Assembly: GCA_963840055.1 (NCBI GenBank)
Contig: CAWIXM010000047.1
Location: 1 to 64,000 of the forward strand
Source of the DNA: Rhodoplanes sp963840055
GTDB taxonomy: Bacteria; Pseudomonadota; Alphaproteobacteria; Rhizobiales; Xanthobacteraceae
Direction: 5' to 3'
Length of the DNA: 64,000 nucleotides
The notes under the pieces are model-generated. The model searched no databases, was not told the origin of the DNA, and saw only the letters and a list, made by a program, of their open reading frames with translations. Shown piece after piece: positions 10,075 through 18,710 of the stretch. How positions within the stretch are numbered: position 1 is the stretch's first letter; every line of letters begins with the position of its first letter. The translations under genes were made by a program, and so were the position numbers.

Positions 10075-11565
10075 TCATTTCGAATAGGTGAAGTCGGCGC
10101 CGGCTTTGCTGCCGGCGGGCCAGCGCGCAGTCACCGTCTTCGTCTTGGTGTAGAAGCGGATCGCGTCCGGCCCATGCTGATTGAGATCGCCGAAGACGGA
10201 GCGCTTCCAGCCGCCGAATGTGTAATAGGCAAGCGGGACGGGGATAGCGAAATTGACCCCCACCATCCCGACATTGACGCGCTCGGCGAAATCGCGCGCG
10301 GTATCGCCGTCGCGGGTGAAGATCGCAACGCCATTGCCGTAAGCGTGCTCGGACGGCAGCCGAACCGCCTCCTCGTAGTCCGCCGCGCGGACCACCGATA
10401 GAACCGGGCCGAAAATCTCCTCTTTGTAGATGCGCATGTCGGGCGTCACCCGATCGAACAGGCAGGCGCCGAAGAAGTTGCCGTTCTCGTAGCCCTGCAG
10501 CTTGAAGCCGCGTCCATCGACGACGAGGCGCGCGCCTTCCTTCACGCCGAGATCGACATAGGCCTTGACCCTGTCGAGATGCGCGCGGGTGACCAGCGGT
10601 CCGAAATCGGCCTGCGGATCGGTCGAGGGACCGATGCGCAGCGCCTCCACCCGCGGCGTGAGCTTGTGCAGCAGCGCGTCAGCGGTCGCTTCCCCGACCG
10701 GCACCGCGACCGACACCGCCATGCAGCGCTCCCCGGCGGAGCCATAGCCTGCGCTGATCAACGCATCGACGGCCTGGTCAAGGTCGGCGTCCGGCATGAT
10801 CACCATGTGGTTCTTGGCGCCGGCGAAACATTGCATGCGTTTGCCGCTGGCGCAGCCGGTCGTGTAGACATATTCGGCGACGGGCGACGAACCGACAAAT
10901 CCGATCGCCATCACCCGTGGATCGGTCAGCAAGGCGTCGACCGCTTCCTTGTCGCCGTTGACGACATTCAAGACGCCGGGAGGAAGCCCCGCCTCGATCA
11001 GCAATTGGGCGAGCCGCATCGACACCGAAGGGGTGCGCTCCGACGGCTTGAGGATGAAGGCGTTGCCGCAGGCGAGCGCCGGCGCGAACTTCCACATCGG
11101 GATCATGGCCGGAAAGTTGAACGGCGTGATCCCGGCGACGACCCCGAGCGGCTGGCGAAACGAATAAAGGTCGATCCCAGGACCGGCGCCGGAGGTGAAC
11201 TCGCCCTTCATCAGATGCGGCACGCCGCAGGCGAACTCGACGACCTCGATCCCGCGCTGGATATCGCCGCGCGCGTCCTCGATCACCTTGCCGTGCTCGC
11301 TGGACAGCAGCTGCGCCAACTCCTCGAACTCCTTTTTTACGAGTTCGAGAAACTTGAACAGCACGCGCGCGCGGCGCTGCGGGTTCATCGCGCCCCAGCC
11401 AGGCTGCGCCGCGGCGGCGACGGCGATCGCATGTTCGACCTCGGCGTGCTTGGCGAAGGCGACCTTCGCGCTTACCTCGCCCGTGTTCGGATTGAACAGC
11501 TCGCCGAAACGGGCGGAAGCGCCTCGCACCTCTCGACCGCCAATAAAATGTCCGATCTCGCGCAT
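10075..11565 (-). CDS. mmsA: Methylmalonate-semialdehyde dehydrogenase (CoA-acylating)
   Basis: A 496-residue CoA-dependent aldehyde dehydrogenase of the MmsA/IolA class. It converts methylmalonate semialdehyde (from valine, thymine or inositol breakdown) and CoA to propionyl-CoA, CO2 and NADH; malonate semialdehyde gives acetyl-CoA. The catalytic Cys281 sits in SAGERCMAVS. The NAD-binding GFVGSSPVAEYVY segment is near residues 222-234 and PFNFPAM near 148-154. The general-base Glu of hydrolytic ALDHs is replaced by the AGAKNH signature (248-253), typical of this acylating class. Length is normal for the family. A LysR gene is divergently placed about 265 bases away, the usual arrangement for a dedicated regulator. 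Cytoplasmic. A distant second possibility is action on other alpha-carboxy aldehydes. Confidence 0.93.
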   Translation of the reverse strand: MREIGHFIGGREVRGASARFGELFNPNTGEVSAKVAFAKHAEVEHAIAVAAAAQPGWGAMNPQRRARVLFKFLELVKKEFEELAQLLSSEHGKVIEDARGDIQRGIEVVEFACGVPHLMKGEFTSGAGPGIDLYSFRQPLGVVAGITPFNFPAMIPMWKFAPALACGNAFILKPSERTPSVSMRLAQLLIEAGLPPGVLNVVNGDKEAVDALLTDPRVMAIGFVGSSPVAEYVYTTGCASGKRMQCFAGAKNHMVIMPDADLDQAVDALISAGYGSAGERCMAVSVAVPVGEATADALLHKLTPRVEALRIGPSTDPQADFGPLVTRAHLDRVKAYVDLGVKEGARLVVDGRGFKLQGYENGNFFGACLFDRVTPDMRIYKEEIFGPVLSVVRAADYEEAVRLPSEHAYGNGVAIFTRDGDTARDFAERVNVGMVGVNFAIPVPLAYYTFGGWKRSVFGDLNQHGPDAIRFYTKTKTVTARWPAGSKAGADFTYSK

Positions 11566-11829
11566 CCTCAGCGCTCCCTGTCGTTTCCCCCGTCGTCTTT
11601 TCTTCGCGGTGCGGTGCTCAGCTTTGCGGCGTGACGAGCGGAGCCAAACTGCCGCCGGCCACTGCCCTTATCGAATGCCTCTCGCCTCGCTCAAGCGCGC
11701 CACGGCCAAAGTGGCCGATTACGCGCAAAGTTTGCTTGCAAATGAGGTCGACCCTCATCAAAGCAGTTGTCGCATCGCACAGCAAAATATAAGAATTGCA
11801 TATCCGATGTGCATAATTGCAGAACGGCG
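11566..11829. promoter_or_regulatory. Divergent mmsA / LysR-gene control region
   Basis: The 264-base interval separates the minus-strand mmsA start from the plus-strand LysR start. The AT-rich part at about 11785-11822 contains the imperfect dyad TGCATA / TGTGCA, of a kind bound by LysR-type regulators. Promoters for both genes are expected here; no single -35/-10 pair stands out. Confidence 0.4.
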
Positions 11830-12728
11830 ATGAATTGGGACGACGTCCGTGTTTTCCTTGCCGTCGCGCGCGCAGGGACGCTGTTGCAGAGCAGCGCGCG
11901 CGCTGAAGCTCAACCACACCACCGTCGGTCGACGGATCGATCGCCTCGAACGCATGTTGGCGACGCGTTTGCTTGAGCGGCGCACCGACGGATGCCGGCT
12001 GACGCCGGCGGGAGAGCGTCTGCTCGGGATAGCCGAGCGGATGGATACGGAGATATTGCGCGGAAGCGAGCATCTCAACGAAGAGCAAAGCCGTCTGGCC
12101 GGTACTGTGCGCATCGGCGCCCCTGATGGGATCGGAAGCTATTTTCTCGCCGCGCGCCTTGCCGCGTTTGCGGCGGATCATCCGGAACTCGTCATCCAGC
12201 TCGTGCCATTGCCGCGATTGTTTTCGCTGTCGAAACGCGAGGCCGACATGGCGATCACCATCGACCGGCCGAGCGAAGGGCGGTTGGTGGCGATGAAACT
12301 GATCGATTATGGCGTCAGCCTTTACGCTTCGCGGGACTATCTGAAGCGGCATGGGCGCATCAGCCAGCCCGACGATCTCGGCAGCCGCACGCTCGATCAC
12401 CTATGTGGACGACCTGGCTTACAGCCAGGCGCTCGATTACGCCAAGCAACTCGAGCGATGGGCCGGGCGGCGCTTCGAATGCGCCAGCGTCGTCGGTCAG
12501 CTCGAGGCGGTGCGTCGCGGGCGCGGCGTTGCCATGCTGCATGACTTCATCGCCGGCTTGTACAAGGAACTCGTGTGTGTGCTGCCGGAAATCCGGGCGA
12601 TGCGCAGCTACTGGCTCGTCGCCCATTCCGACCTGCGTGACCTAGCGCGGGTGAGCGCGGTGTGGGATTTCATCGCGCGCGAAGTCCGGGCGTCCAGCAA
12701 GGCCTTCGTTCGCCCGAAGCGGCCTTAA
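11830..12728 (+). pseudogene. LysR-family transcriptional regulator with two frameshifts
   Basis: ATG at 11830 opens MNWDDVRVFLAVARAGTL, a standard LysR N-terminus. The frame moves by one near 11885-11905, into ARALKLNHTTVGRRIDRLE (the recognition helix-turn-helix), and continues through the effector domain (AGTVRIGAPDGIGSYFLA). A second shift near 12395-12405 moves to SITYVDDLAYSQALDYAKQ and ends at 12728. Joined, the product is about 298 residues, the usual LysR length. LysR proteins carry an N-terminal wHTH and a C-terminal periplasmic-binding-protein-like effector domain. Position suggests control of mmsA. Both breaks are single-base events, so sequence error is as likely as gene loss. 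Confidence 0.75.
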
Positions 12729-12879
12729 GCCGTGGAGGTTTTGATCACGCCGTGTCGGCGGCATTCGTGACGCTTGAAGCAGCGTGGAGCAAAGCTTTCT
12801 TGCGCTAATCCTGTTTCCGCCAATCCAACCGAGCCTTGACGTTCATGGCGTGAACAGTCTAGAGCAATTCGGCAACGAA

Positions 12880-13620
12880 ATGGAATCGCTGGCCGCAGAA
12901 AACTGCGGCCGCGACCATGGAAGCGACGCCAAGCTCCGCCGGAACGGGCGGATCGCGGGCGCGGAGGCAGGACGGGAATCATTGCGCGAGACGACGCAGC
13001 GGCAGAACGCGGAGCAGGCCCGCATCATGCTCGGTCTGCTCGAATCGGTGGAGCGCGATGAAACTCAATCGCAGCGCCAGCTCGCGACCGAACTCGGAAT
13101 CGCGCTCGGCCTGCTCAACGCGTATCTCAAGCGTTGCGTCCGCAAGGGGCTGGTCAAGATGCGGCGCGCGCCGGCGCGGCGCTATGCCTACTACCTGACG
13201 CCGCGCGGGTTCGCCGAGAAGTCGCGGCTGACGATCGAGTACTTGTCCTTCTCGCTCGACTTCTTCCGCCAGGCGAAAGCCGATTGCCGGCAGACCTTCG
13301 ATACGGCCCGCCGCGCCGGATTGGCGCGCATCGTCCTCGCCGGCCGCTCCGATCTCGCGGAAATCGCCTTGATTTGCGCGCTCGAGACCGGGGTTGAGAT
13401 CGTCGGCGTCGTCGACGAGGCGGCAGGAGTTTCGCGGTTCATGGGCGTGCCCGCTTTCGATTCATTCGAGCGGGTCCAGGAACCCTTCGACGTGATCGTT
13501 GTAACCGACATGGCGAATGGACCAAAGAGCTACGCGCGCGCAATCGCCGCGCTCGGCTCCGAGCACGTGCTGGTGCCGAAGCTTCTGCGAAGCTCGACGA
13601 TGGGAACCGCTTGGTCATGA
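12880..13620 (+). CDS. Winged-helix regulator with C-terminal Rossmann-like domain
   Basis: Product of about 246 residues from the ATG at 12880; an in-frame GTG at 12784 would add 32 residues, and no ribosome site clearly decides. The N-terminal half holds a MarR/Lrp-like winged helix (SQRQLATELGIALGLLNAYL, then RAPARRYAYYLTPRGFAEK). The C-terminal half is a nucleotide- or CoA-binding-like Rossmann segment (ARIVLAGRSDLAEIALICAL, EIVGVVDEAAG, PFDVIVVTDM). Proteins of this architecture are found at the head of exopolysaccharide or O-antigen clusters in alphaproteobacteria. It overlaps the next gene, a NusG-like factor, by the four bases ATGA, indicating translational coupling. Ligand and targets are unknown. 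Confidence 0.75.
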   Translation: MESLAAENCGRDHGSDAKLRRNGRIAGAEAGRESLRETTQRQNAEQARIMLGLLESVERDETQSQRQLATELGIALGLLNAYLKRCVRKGLVKMRRAPARRYAYYLTPRGFAEKSRLTIEYLSFSLDFFRQAKADCRQTFDTARRAGLARIVLAGRSDLAEIALICALETGVEIVGVVDEAAGVSRFMGVPAFDSFERVQEPFDVIVVTDMANGPKSYARAIAALGSEHVLVPKLLRSSTMGTAWS

Positions 13621-14126
13621 CCGCCGGCAATGCGAAATGGTATCTTGCGCACACGCATGCGCATGCCGAAGTCAAGGCGGCGCTCAATCTTCGTCGTCAG
13701 GGCTATGCGGTCTTCTGTCCGCGCTACCGCAAGCGCCGCCGGCATGCGCGGCGGATAGAAATCGTATCTGCGCCCTTGTTTCCGCGCTATGTGTTCGTCC
13801 TCGTCGACCGGGCGAAGCAACGATGGCGTGCGATCGGTTCGACCTTCGGCGTCGCCCATCTGGTCTGCCATGGCGATGAGCCTGCAGTCGTCCCGGACAA
13901 GGTGATTGCGGAACTGCAGGAGCGTGAAGATTCGCAAGGTCTTGTGAATCTCGACAGTCCAATGTTCATCCCCGGGGCCAAGGTGCGGGTGCGATCCGGC
14001 GCGTTTGGCGACAGTCTCGGTCTGTTCGAAGGAATGACCGATCGCGAACGCGTCGCCGTTCTTCTTGATCTGCTCGGCCGCAAGGTCCGGGTGGTCATGG
14101 GCGTAGAGGCGATCGAGGCGGCATGA
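13617..14126 (+). CDS. NusG/RfaH-like transcription antitermination factor
   Basis: The 169-residue product from the ATG at 13617 (a TTG at 13611 is also in frame) has a NusG N-terminal domain: KWYLAHTHAHAEVKAALNLR, then PLFPRYVFVLVD. It also has a C-terminal KOW-like segment (GAKVRVRSGAFGDSLGLFEG). This is the layout of specialised NusG paralogues such as RfaH, which ride RNA polymerase through long polysaccharide operons. Housekeeping NusG normally neighbours secE and rpl genes, absent here. The start overlaps the stop of the preceding winged-helix gene. Downstream lie an SGNH protein and, on the other strand, a glycosyltransferase and AsnB-like gene, supporting a polysaccharide role. The target operon may be elsewhere. 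Confidence 0.88.
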   Translation: MTAGNAKWYLAHTHAHAEVKAALNLRRQGYAVFCPRYRKRRRHARRIEIVSAPLFPRYVFVLVDRAKQRWRAIGSTFGVAHLVCHGDEPAVVPDKVIAELQEREDSQGLVNLDSPMFIPGAKVRVRSGAFGDSLGLFEGMTDRERVAVLLDLLGRKVRVVMGVEAIEAA

Positions 14127-14261
14127 GCCGCCTGCAGCAGCAATTGTTCTTGCGCCCGAACGCCTCGCTCACCGCCATCTTTCGCTCAATATCGACGCTG
14201 AATTTGTTATGAGTGTCCATGATCCGCTCGGACCCTCGATCCATCATCGCCGGGATGTCAA

Positions 14262-15383
14262 ATGCGGGATAAGCTTTACGCCGCGATCTCGATCCTGATC
14301 GGGATCACGCTCGCGCTCGCCATCGGCGAAGCGGTTTGCCGCTTTCTCCCGGTCAATGACGGCCTGAAGGCGATGCCGGTCAACGCGTCGGCGCCAGTCT
14401 TCCATTTCACGCCCAACCGCAACGTGACGTGGTCGCGCGACTGGAATTTCTCCATCGTGAACCGCATTCATGTCAACAACGCGGGCTACGTGAATGATCA
14501 GAACTACGACGCCCGCGACCCGCGTCCGTTGCTGGCCGTTATCGGGGACTCCTATGTCGAGGCGGCCATGGTTCCGCCTCACGATACATTGCAAGGCCGG
14601 CTGTCGAAGGCCCTCGCCCCGGCGGCCCGCGTCTACAGCTTCGCCGCTTCGGGCGCGCCGCTCAGCCAATATCTCGCTTGGGCGCGCGAAGCGCGCAAGA
14701 AGTGGAAGGCGCAAGCGCTCATCATCGTCGTCGTCGGCAACGACTTCGACGAGAGCCTGGCGATCTACAAGCAAGGCCCCGGATTTCACCACTACGTCGC
14801 GGGAGCGAACGGCGCGTTGCACTTGCAGCGGTTTGATTACGAGCCGAGCCTGCTGCGCCTCGCCGTGCGCAAAAGCGCCCTTGCCCGTTATGTTTTGTTC
14901 AATCTGCAGGCGCACGAGCATTTACCCGCGCTTGCCAACGAACTCATGAGCTTCGTGCGCCCGGCGCGCGCCGACATCTTCGTCGGCAACACCTCGGCCT
15001 CAACGGATGCCGACCGTCTTCGTTGGTCGAAAGCCGCCGTGCTCGCCTTCCTGCACGATCTTTCGGCTTACGCCGGCTGGCCGCCGGGCAGCGTTCTGTT
15101 CGTGGTCGACGGGGTCCGTTATCCGAGCAACAACCCGGCGGTCGCCGCGAGCTATTTCGTACAAATGCGTGAGTTCTTCATCGCGGCGGCGCGGCGGGCC
15201 GGCTACGAGGCAATCGACATGGACCCCGCCTTCTTTGCGCACTACCGGGCGACCGGCGAACGCTTCGAATTCCCGACGGACGGACACTGGAACGGCCTTG
15301 CGCACCAACTCGCCGCCGAAGCGGCGCTTCACAGCGCGCTCTTGTCCGGTTGGAAGCCCACCGCGGCGCAGGCGTCTCGGTGA
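14262..15383 (+). CDS. Membrane-anchored SGNH/AlgJ-like protein, probable polysaccharide O-acetylation
   Basis: 373 residues. One N-terminal membrane segment (about residues 8-27, AISILIGITLALAIGEAV) anchors a periplasmic SGNH-hydrolase-fold domain. Visible blocks are LAVIGDSYVEAAM (Ser97 in GDS), VVVGNDFDES (the N of block III) and a C-terminal PTDGHWNGLAHQL that supplies the Asp-His pair. The DGHWN block is characteristic of AlgX/AlgJ- and OAT-type acetyl-transferring SGNH proteins. It probably transfers or removes acetyl groups on an extracellular glycan. It is transcribed with the NusG-like gene and converges with the glycosyltransferase gene only 23 bases away. Substrate is not deducible. 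Confidence 0.8.
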   Translation: MRDKLYAAISILIGITLALAIGEAVCRFLPVNDGLKAMPVNASAPVFHFTPNRNVTWSRDWNFSIVNRIHVNNAGYVNDQNYDARDPRPLLAVIGDSYVEAAMVPPHDTLQGRLSKALAPAARVYSFAASGAPLSQYLAWAREARKKWKAQALIIVVVGNDFDESLAIYKQGPGFHHYVAGANGALHLQRFDYEPSLLRLAVRKSALARYVLFNLQAHEHLPALANELMSFVRPARADIFVGNTSASTDADRLRWSKAAVLAFLHDLSAYAGWPPGSVLFVVDGVRYPSNNPAVAASYFVQMREFFIAAARRAGYEAIDMDPAFFAHYRATGERFEFPTDGHWNGLAHQLAAEAALHSALLSGWKPTAAQASR

Positions 15384-15406
15384 CGGCAAAGGCCCTGCCC
15401 ATCCTG

Positions 15407-16531
15407 CTAGCGCGCGCTCGGCGACAAGATCGCCGCGTAGCTTTCCGACCATCGAGCGATGGATTTTTCGAGGGAGAATCGCTCGACGATGCGCGCGCGT
15501 GCGCGCCGCGACCGTTCGGCCCGCGCTGCGGGCGCTTCATCGGCCAGTGCGCGGATCGCCGACGCCAGAGCGTGCGGATCGCGCGGCGGCACGACCGTGC
15601 CGGTATCTCCCACGATGATCGCGTCGTCCCCGACATCAGTCGAGATCGCCGGTAGCCCGCACGCCATTCCCTCGGCGAGCGCATTGGAGAAACCTTCGCC
15701 GAAGGCGGAGCTCGACACGACGAAATCGGCCGCGGGCAACAACCGTTCGACGTCATCGCGACGGCCAAGACGCAACAGATTGGGCCGGTCCGGCAGATCC
15801 TCAGTGTCGGCGCCGATCAGCAAGGCGCGCAGATCGGGCAATCCCGCCATCGCTTCGAGAAAACCCTCGTGGTCCTTCATCGGATTGACCCGGGCGACAT
15901 GGGCAAGAACGATCGCCTCGGCAGGGATGCCGAGTTCGCGCCGGACCGCGGCCCGCAAACTCGAGTCAGGGCGAAAGCGCCGGGTATCGATGCCATTGGG
16001 GATGATTTCCGCGCGGCGCGGCCGGTAGCCATAGCCCAAATAAATCTTGAGGCCTGCAGCGGAATTGGCGGTGATCAGGTCGGGCAGTCGCGACAGCAAC
16101 GCGCAGGCTTTGACCACCAGCCGGAGCTGCAGACTGTAGCGGCTGAAATCGATGTCGGAGCCGCGAATGGCCCAGGCTAGCCGCGTCATTCGCCGTCGCC
16201 CGGACAGGGCGAGTCCGACGAGCGCCGCAAGATCGCCGTGATACATCCAGCCTTGCACGATGTCCGGCTGGGTCCGAGCGATGAGTTTCGCCAGCCGGTA
16301 AAGGCCTGCCGCAACACCGAACGGCGTGCCGAAGTTCAATTCCTCCACGGTAACGCCGCCCGCCCGCATCTGATCGGCATGCGGTCCTCCCGGCCGAAGC
16401 GCCACGACGATGATTTCATCGGCGATCTTCGGTTCGGCCGTGACGAGGCGGGTCAGCGTCGCTTCGGCGCCGCCGACCCAAAGATGCGTAATGACATAAA
16501 GGAGCTTTCGCGGCCGCACGCTCACGCCCAT
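15407..16531 (-). CDS. GT4-family glycosyltransferase
   Basis: 374 residues from the ATG at 16531. This start overlaps the end of the asparagine-synthase-like gene by 10 bases; a longer open frame would run about 270 bases into that gene and is rejected. GT-B fold: the N-terminal LLYVITHLWVGGAEATLTRL is the acceptor-domain glycine loop of GT4 enzymes. The C-terminal domain has LAHVARVNPMKDHEGFLEAM, then the E-x7-E nucleotide-sugar site in EGFSNALAEGMACGLP. It retains the sugar configuration and uses a nucleotide sugar to extend a lipid-linked or surface glycan. It is a peripheral cytoplasmic protein. Coupled to the asnB-like gene, it likely belongs to an exopolysaccharide or capsule pathway. 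Confidence 0.9.
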   Translation of the reverse strand: MGVSVRPRKLLYVITHLWVGGAEATLTRLVTAEPKIADEIIVVALRPGGPHADQMRAGGVTVEELNFGTPFGVAAGLYRLAKLIARTQPDIVQGWMYHGDLAALVGLALSGRRRMTRLAWAIRGSDIDFSRYSLQLRLVVKACALLSRLPDLITANSAAGLKIYLGYGYRPRRAEIIPNGIDTRRFRPDSSLRAAVRRELGIPAEAIVLAHVARVNPMKDHEGFLEAMAGLPDLRALLIGADTEDLPDRPNLLRLGRRDDVERLLPAADFVVSSSAFGEGFSNALAEGMACGLPAISTDVGDDAIIVGDTGTVVPPRDPHALASAIRALADEAPAARAERSRRARARIVERFSLEKSIARWSESYAAILSPSAR

Positions 16532-18459
16532 CGCTCGCGCCAGGCTTGCAGCATCAATACGGTCCACAGCGGGTACTGCCAATTGCGCGTCCCTTCGCGA
16601 TGCTCCTGCCAGGCGCGGCGAACCGGCTCGGTGCGCACCAGCCCGAAGGAGGCGAGACGCGCGGGCGCAAGCAGCGACTCGGCCCATTCCCGCAACGGCC
16701 CGCGCAGCCAGGAATCGATCGGCACGCCAAAGCCCATTTTCGGCCGATCGATCAACCGTTGCGGCACATAGCGGTCGAGCACGCGGCGCAGCAGCCACTT
16801 GCCCTGGCGATGGCGCAGCTTGAAGTCGAGCGGCAAAGTCCAGGAATAGGCGACGACGCGATGATCAAGCAACGGCACGCGACCTTCGAGGCCGACCGCC
16901 ATGGTGGCCCGATCGACCTTGGCGAGGATATCGTCGGGCAGATAGGTCACCATATCGAGATACTGCAGCCGCGGAATCAGGTCGGGAAAGTCGCGCGCGA
17001 GCGTTGCGTCCCACAATGGGCCGTGCGGCTCGCCGCCGCGCGCCGCGACCTCGTCCGGCTTGTCCCATTGGCTCACCAGACGACGATAGATGGCGTCCGG
17101 CTCGGGATGGTCGAAGAGCGTTGCCGCTTTGTGCAGCTTATCGCCGGACAGCGGGCCCCGCCATCGCGGAGGAACCCATCCGAGCAGCCGGTTCCACGTC
17201 GGCGGCGACAGCGCGCGCAGCGCGTTCGCTATGGGCTGATGCAGCATGCCAGGAACCGCGCCTAGCATATGCCCTAACCGTTCGGTCCACAGATAGCGGG
17301 GGTAGCCGGCAAATAGTTCGTCGCCGCCGTCGCCGGAGAGGGCGACGGTGACGTGTCGGCGGGTGAGTTCCGAGACCAGGAACGTCGGTATTTGCGATGC
17401 GTCGGCGAACGGCTCGTCGTACCATTCCGGCAGATGCGGGATAACGTCCAGCGCGTGGCGCGGCTCCACATAGAACTCGGTGTGGTCGGCGCCGAGATGG
17501 GCCGCGACCTGCCGCGCATGCTCCGCCTCGTCGTAACCACGCGCATGGAATCCGATGGAGAACGTCTTCACCGGCCGCGCGCTCTGCGCCTGCATCAAGG
17601 CGACGACGGTCGATGAGTCGATCCCCCCCGAGAGAAATGCGCCGAGCGGCACGTCGGCGATCATCCGCAGCCGCACCGCATCGCGCAGCAGGGCATCGAG
17701 ACGCTCGACTGCTTCCTCCGGGTCCGGCGCGGGATCATTGCGCGCCTGGCCCGCGATCGCAATGCTGCGCAAGTCCCAGAAGCAGTTGAGCTTCGGCGAA
17801 CCATCCGCGCGCGCGACGAGGATATGGCCGGGCGGCAGCTTCGCCGCTTCGCGATAGATGGTGCGCGGCTGCGCGATATAGCCGTACCGCAAATAGCCGG
17901 CGACGGCGTCGTCGTCGATGCTCGGCGTCCAGTCGGACACCGCGCGCAGCGCCTTGAGCTCGGACGCAAACAGCAGTCGATCCGAGGTCGCCACGTAATA
18001 CATTGGCTTGATGCCGAGCCGGTCACGCACCAGGAACAGCGTCCGGGTGTTTCGGTCCCATAGGGCAAAGGCGAACATGCCGATGGCGCGTTCGACCGCG
18101 CCGTCAACGCCCCATGCCGCGCAGGCCTCCAGCAGCACTTCGGTGTCGGAATCGCTGCGCATGATCCGGCCGTAAGCTTCAAGCTCGCGGCGAATGTCGC
18201 GGTAGTTGTAGATTTCCCCGTTGAAGGTGATCACGTAACGGCGGTCGGCCGACTGCATCGGCTGCGCCCCGCCCGCGCTGAGATCGATAATGGCAAGCCG
18301 CCGCTGCGCGAGCATCGCGCCGCTCTCGGCCTCCACCCATATGCCGCTGTCGTCGGGACCGCGATGGCGCAGCGTGTCGCTCATGGCTTCGCCGCGCGCG
18401 CGCAGCGCGTCGGAGCCGGTCGAGACTCGCCAGTCGATCATGCCGGCAATGCCGCACAT
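16522..18459 (-). CDS. asnB: Glutamine-hydrolysing asparagine synthase-like amidotransferase
   Basis: 645 residues. The N-terminal class II glutaminase domain begins MCGIAGMIDW with the nucleophile Cys2, followed by RHRGPDDSG (31-39) and FNGEIYNYRDIR. The C-terminal synthase domain has the PP-loop SGGIDSS at 277-283 and SGDGGDELFAGYPRY later. The family makes asparagine from aspartate, glutamine and ATP. Copies inside polysaccharide loci, as here next to a GT4 enzyme, often amidate sugar carboxylates or carry out an unassigned amide transfer. Start at 18459 is firm because Cys2 must follow Met. The upstream 250 bases separate it from a divergent flavoprotein gene. Confidence 0.92.
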   Translation of the reverse strand: MCGIAGMIDWRVSTGSDALRARGEAMSDTLRHRGPDDSGIWVEAESGAMLAQRRLAIIDLSAGGAQPMQSADRRYVITFNGEIYNYRDIRRELEAYGRIMRSDSDTEVLLEACAAWGVDGAVERAIGMFAFALWDRNTRTLFLVRDRLGIKPMYYVATSDRLLFASELKALRAVSDWTPSIDDDAVAGYLRYGYIAQPRTIYREAAKLPPGHILVARADGSPKLNCFWDLRSIAIAGQARNDPAPDPEEAVERLDALLRDAVRLRMIADVPLGAFLSGGIDSSTVVALMQAQSARPVKTFSIGFHARGYDEAEHARQVAAHLGADHTEFYVEPRHALDVIPHLPEWYDEPFADASQIPTFLVSELTRRHVTVALSGDGGDELFAGYPRYLWTERLGHMLGAVPGMLHQPIANALRALSPPTWNRLLGWVPPRWRGPLSGDKLHKAATLFDHPEPDAIYRRLVSQWDKPDEVAARGGEPHGPLWDATLARDFPDLIPRLQYLDMVTYLPDDILAKVDRATMAVGLEGRVPLLDHRVVAYSWTLPLDFKLRHRQGKWLLRRVLDRYVPQRLIDRPKMGFGVPIDSWLRGPLREWAESLLAPARLASFGLVRTEPVRRAWQEHREGTRNWQYPLWTVLMLQAWRERWA

Positions 18460-18710
18460 TTTTTTGCTCGTTGAAATTCAAACTTAGCCGTCTTGTAGCG
18501 CCCGATCGGACAACCGTCGAGCGGCACAGGGCGCGCCCGTTACAGAGTATGATCAACCGACCACCGCCGACCGCCTTGATCCGCCGGACCGCGCCTTGAC
18601 GTACGGCGCGTCCAAGGCGGAATCATATCACGGCCATCTTGTAAGCATTGCGAGCCTGTCTAGCGCCATGCGATTGACGGCAGCGAGCGAATCTGTTCGC
18701 GCGAGACAAC
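18460..18710. promoter_or_regulatory. Divergent intergenic region
   Basis: 251 bases between the minus-strand asnB-like gene and the plus-strand flavoprotein gene. Both promoters should lie here. No clear operator or terminator is visible. Confidence 0.4.

Noticed and set aside
9866..10078. 70-codon minus-strand frame just downstream of mmsA
   Set aside because: Arg/Ser/Pro-rich, no ribosome site of note, no motif; treated as chance.
10579..11634. 351-codon plus-strand frame opposite mmsA
   Set aside because: Shadow of a strongly coding minus-strand gene; composition Arg/His/Gly-rich without motifs.
16532..16798. N-terminal extension of the glycosyltransferase
   Set aside because: The extra ~89 codons lie inside the asparagine-synthase-like gene in another register, and GT4 enzymes begin close to the GGAE loop.
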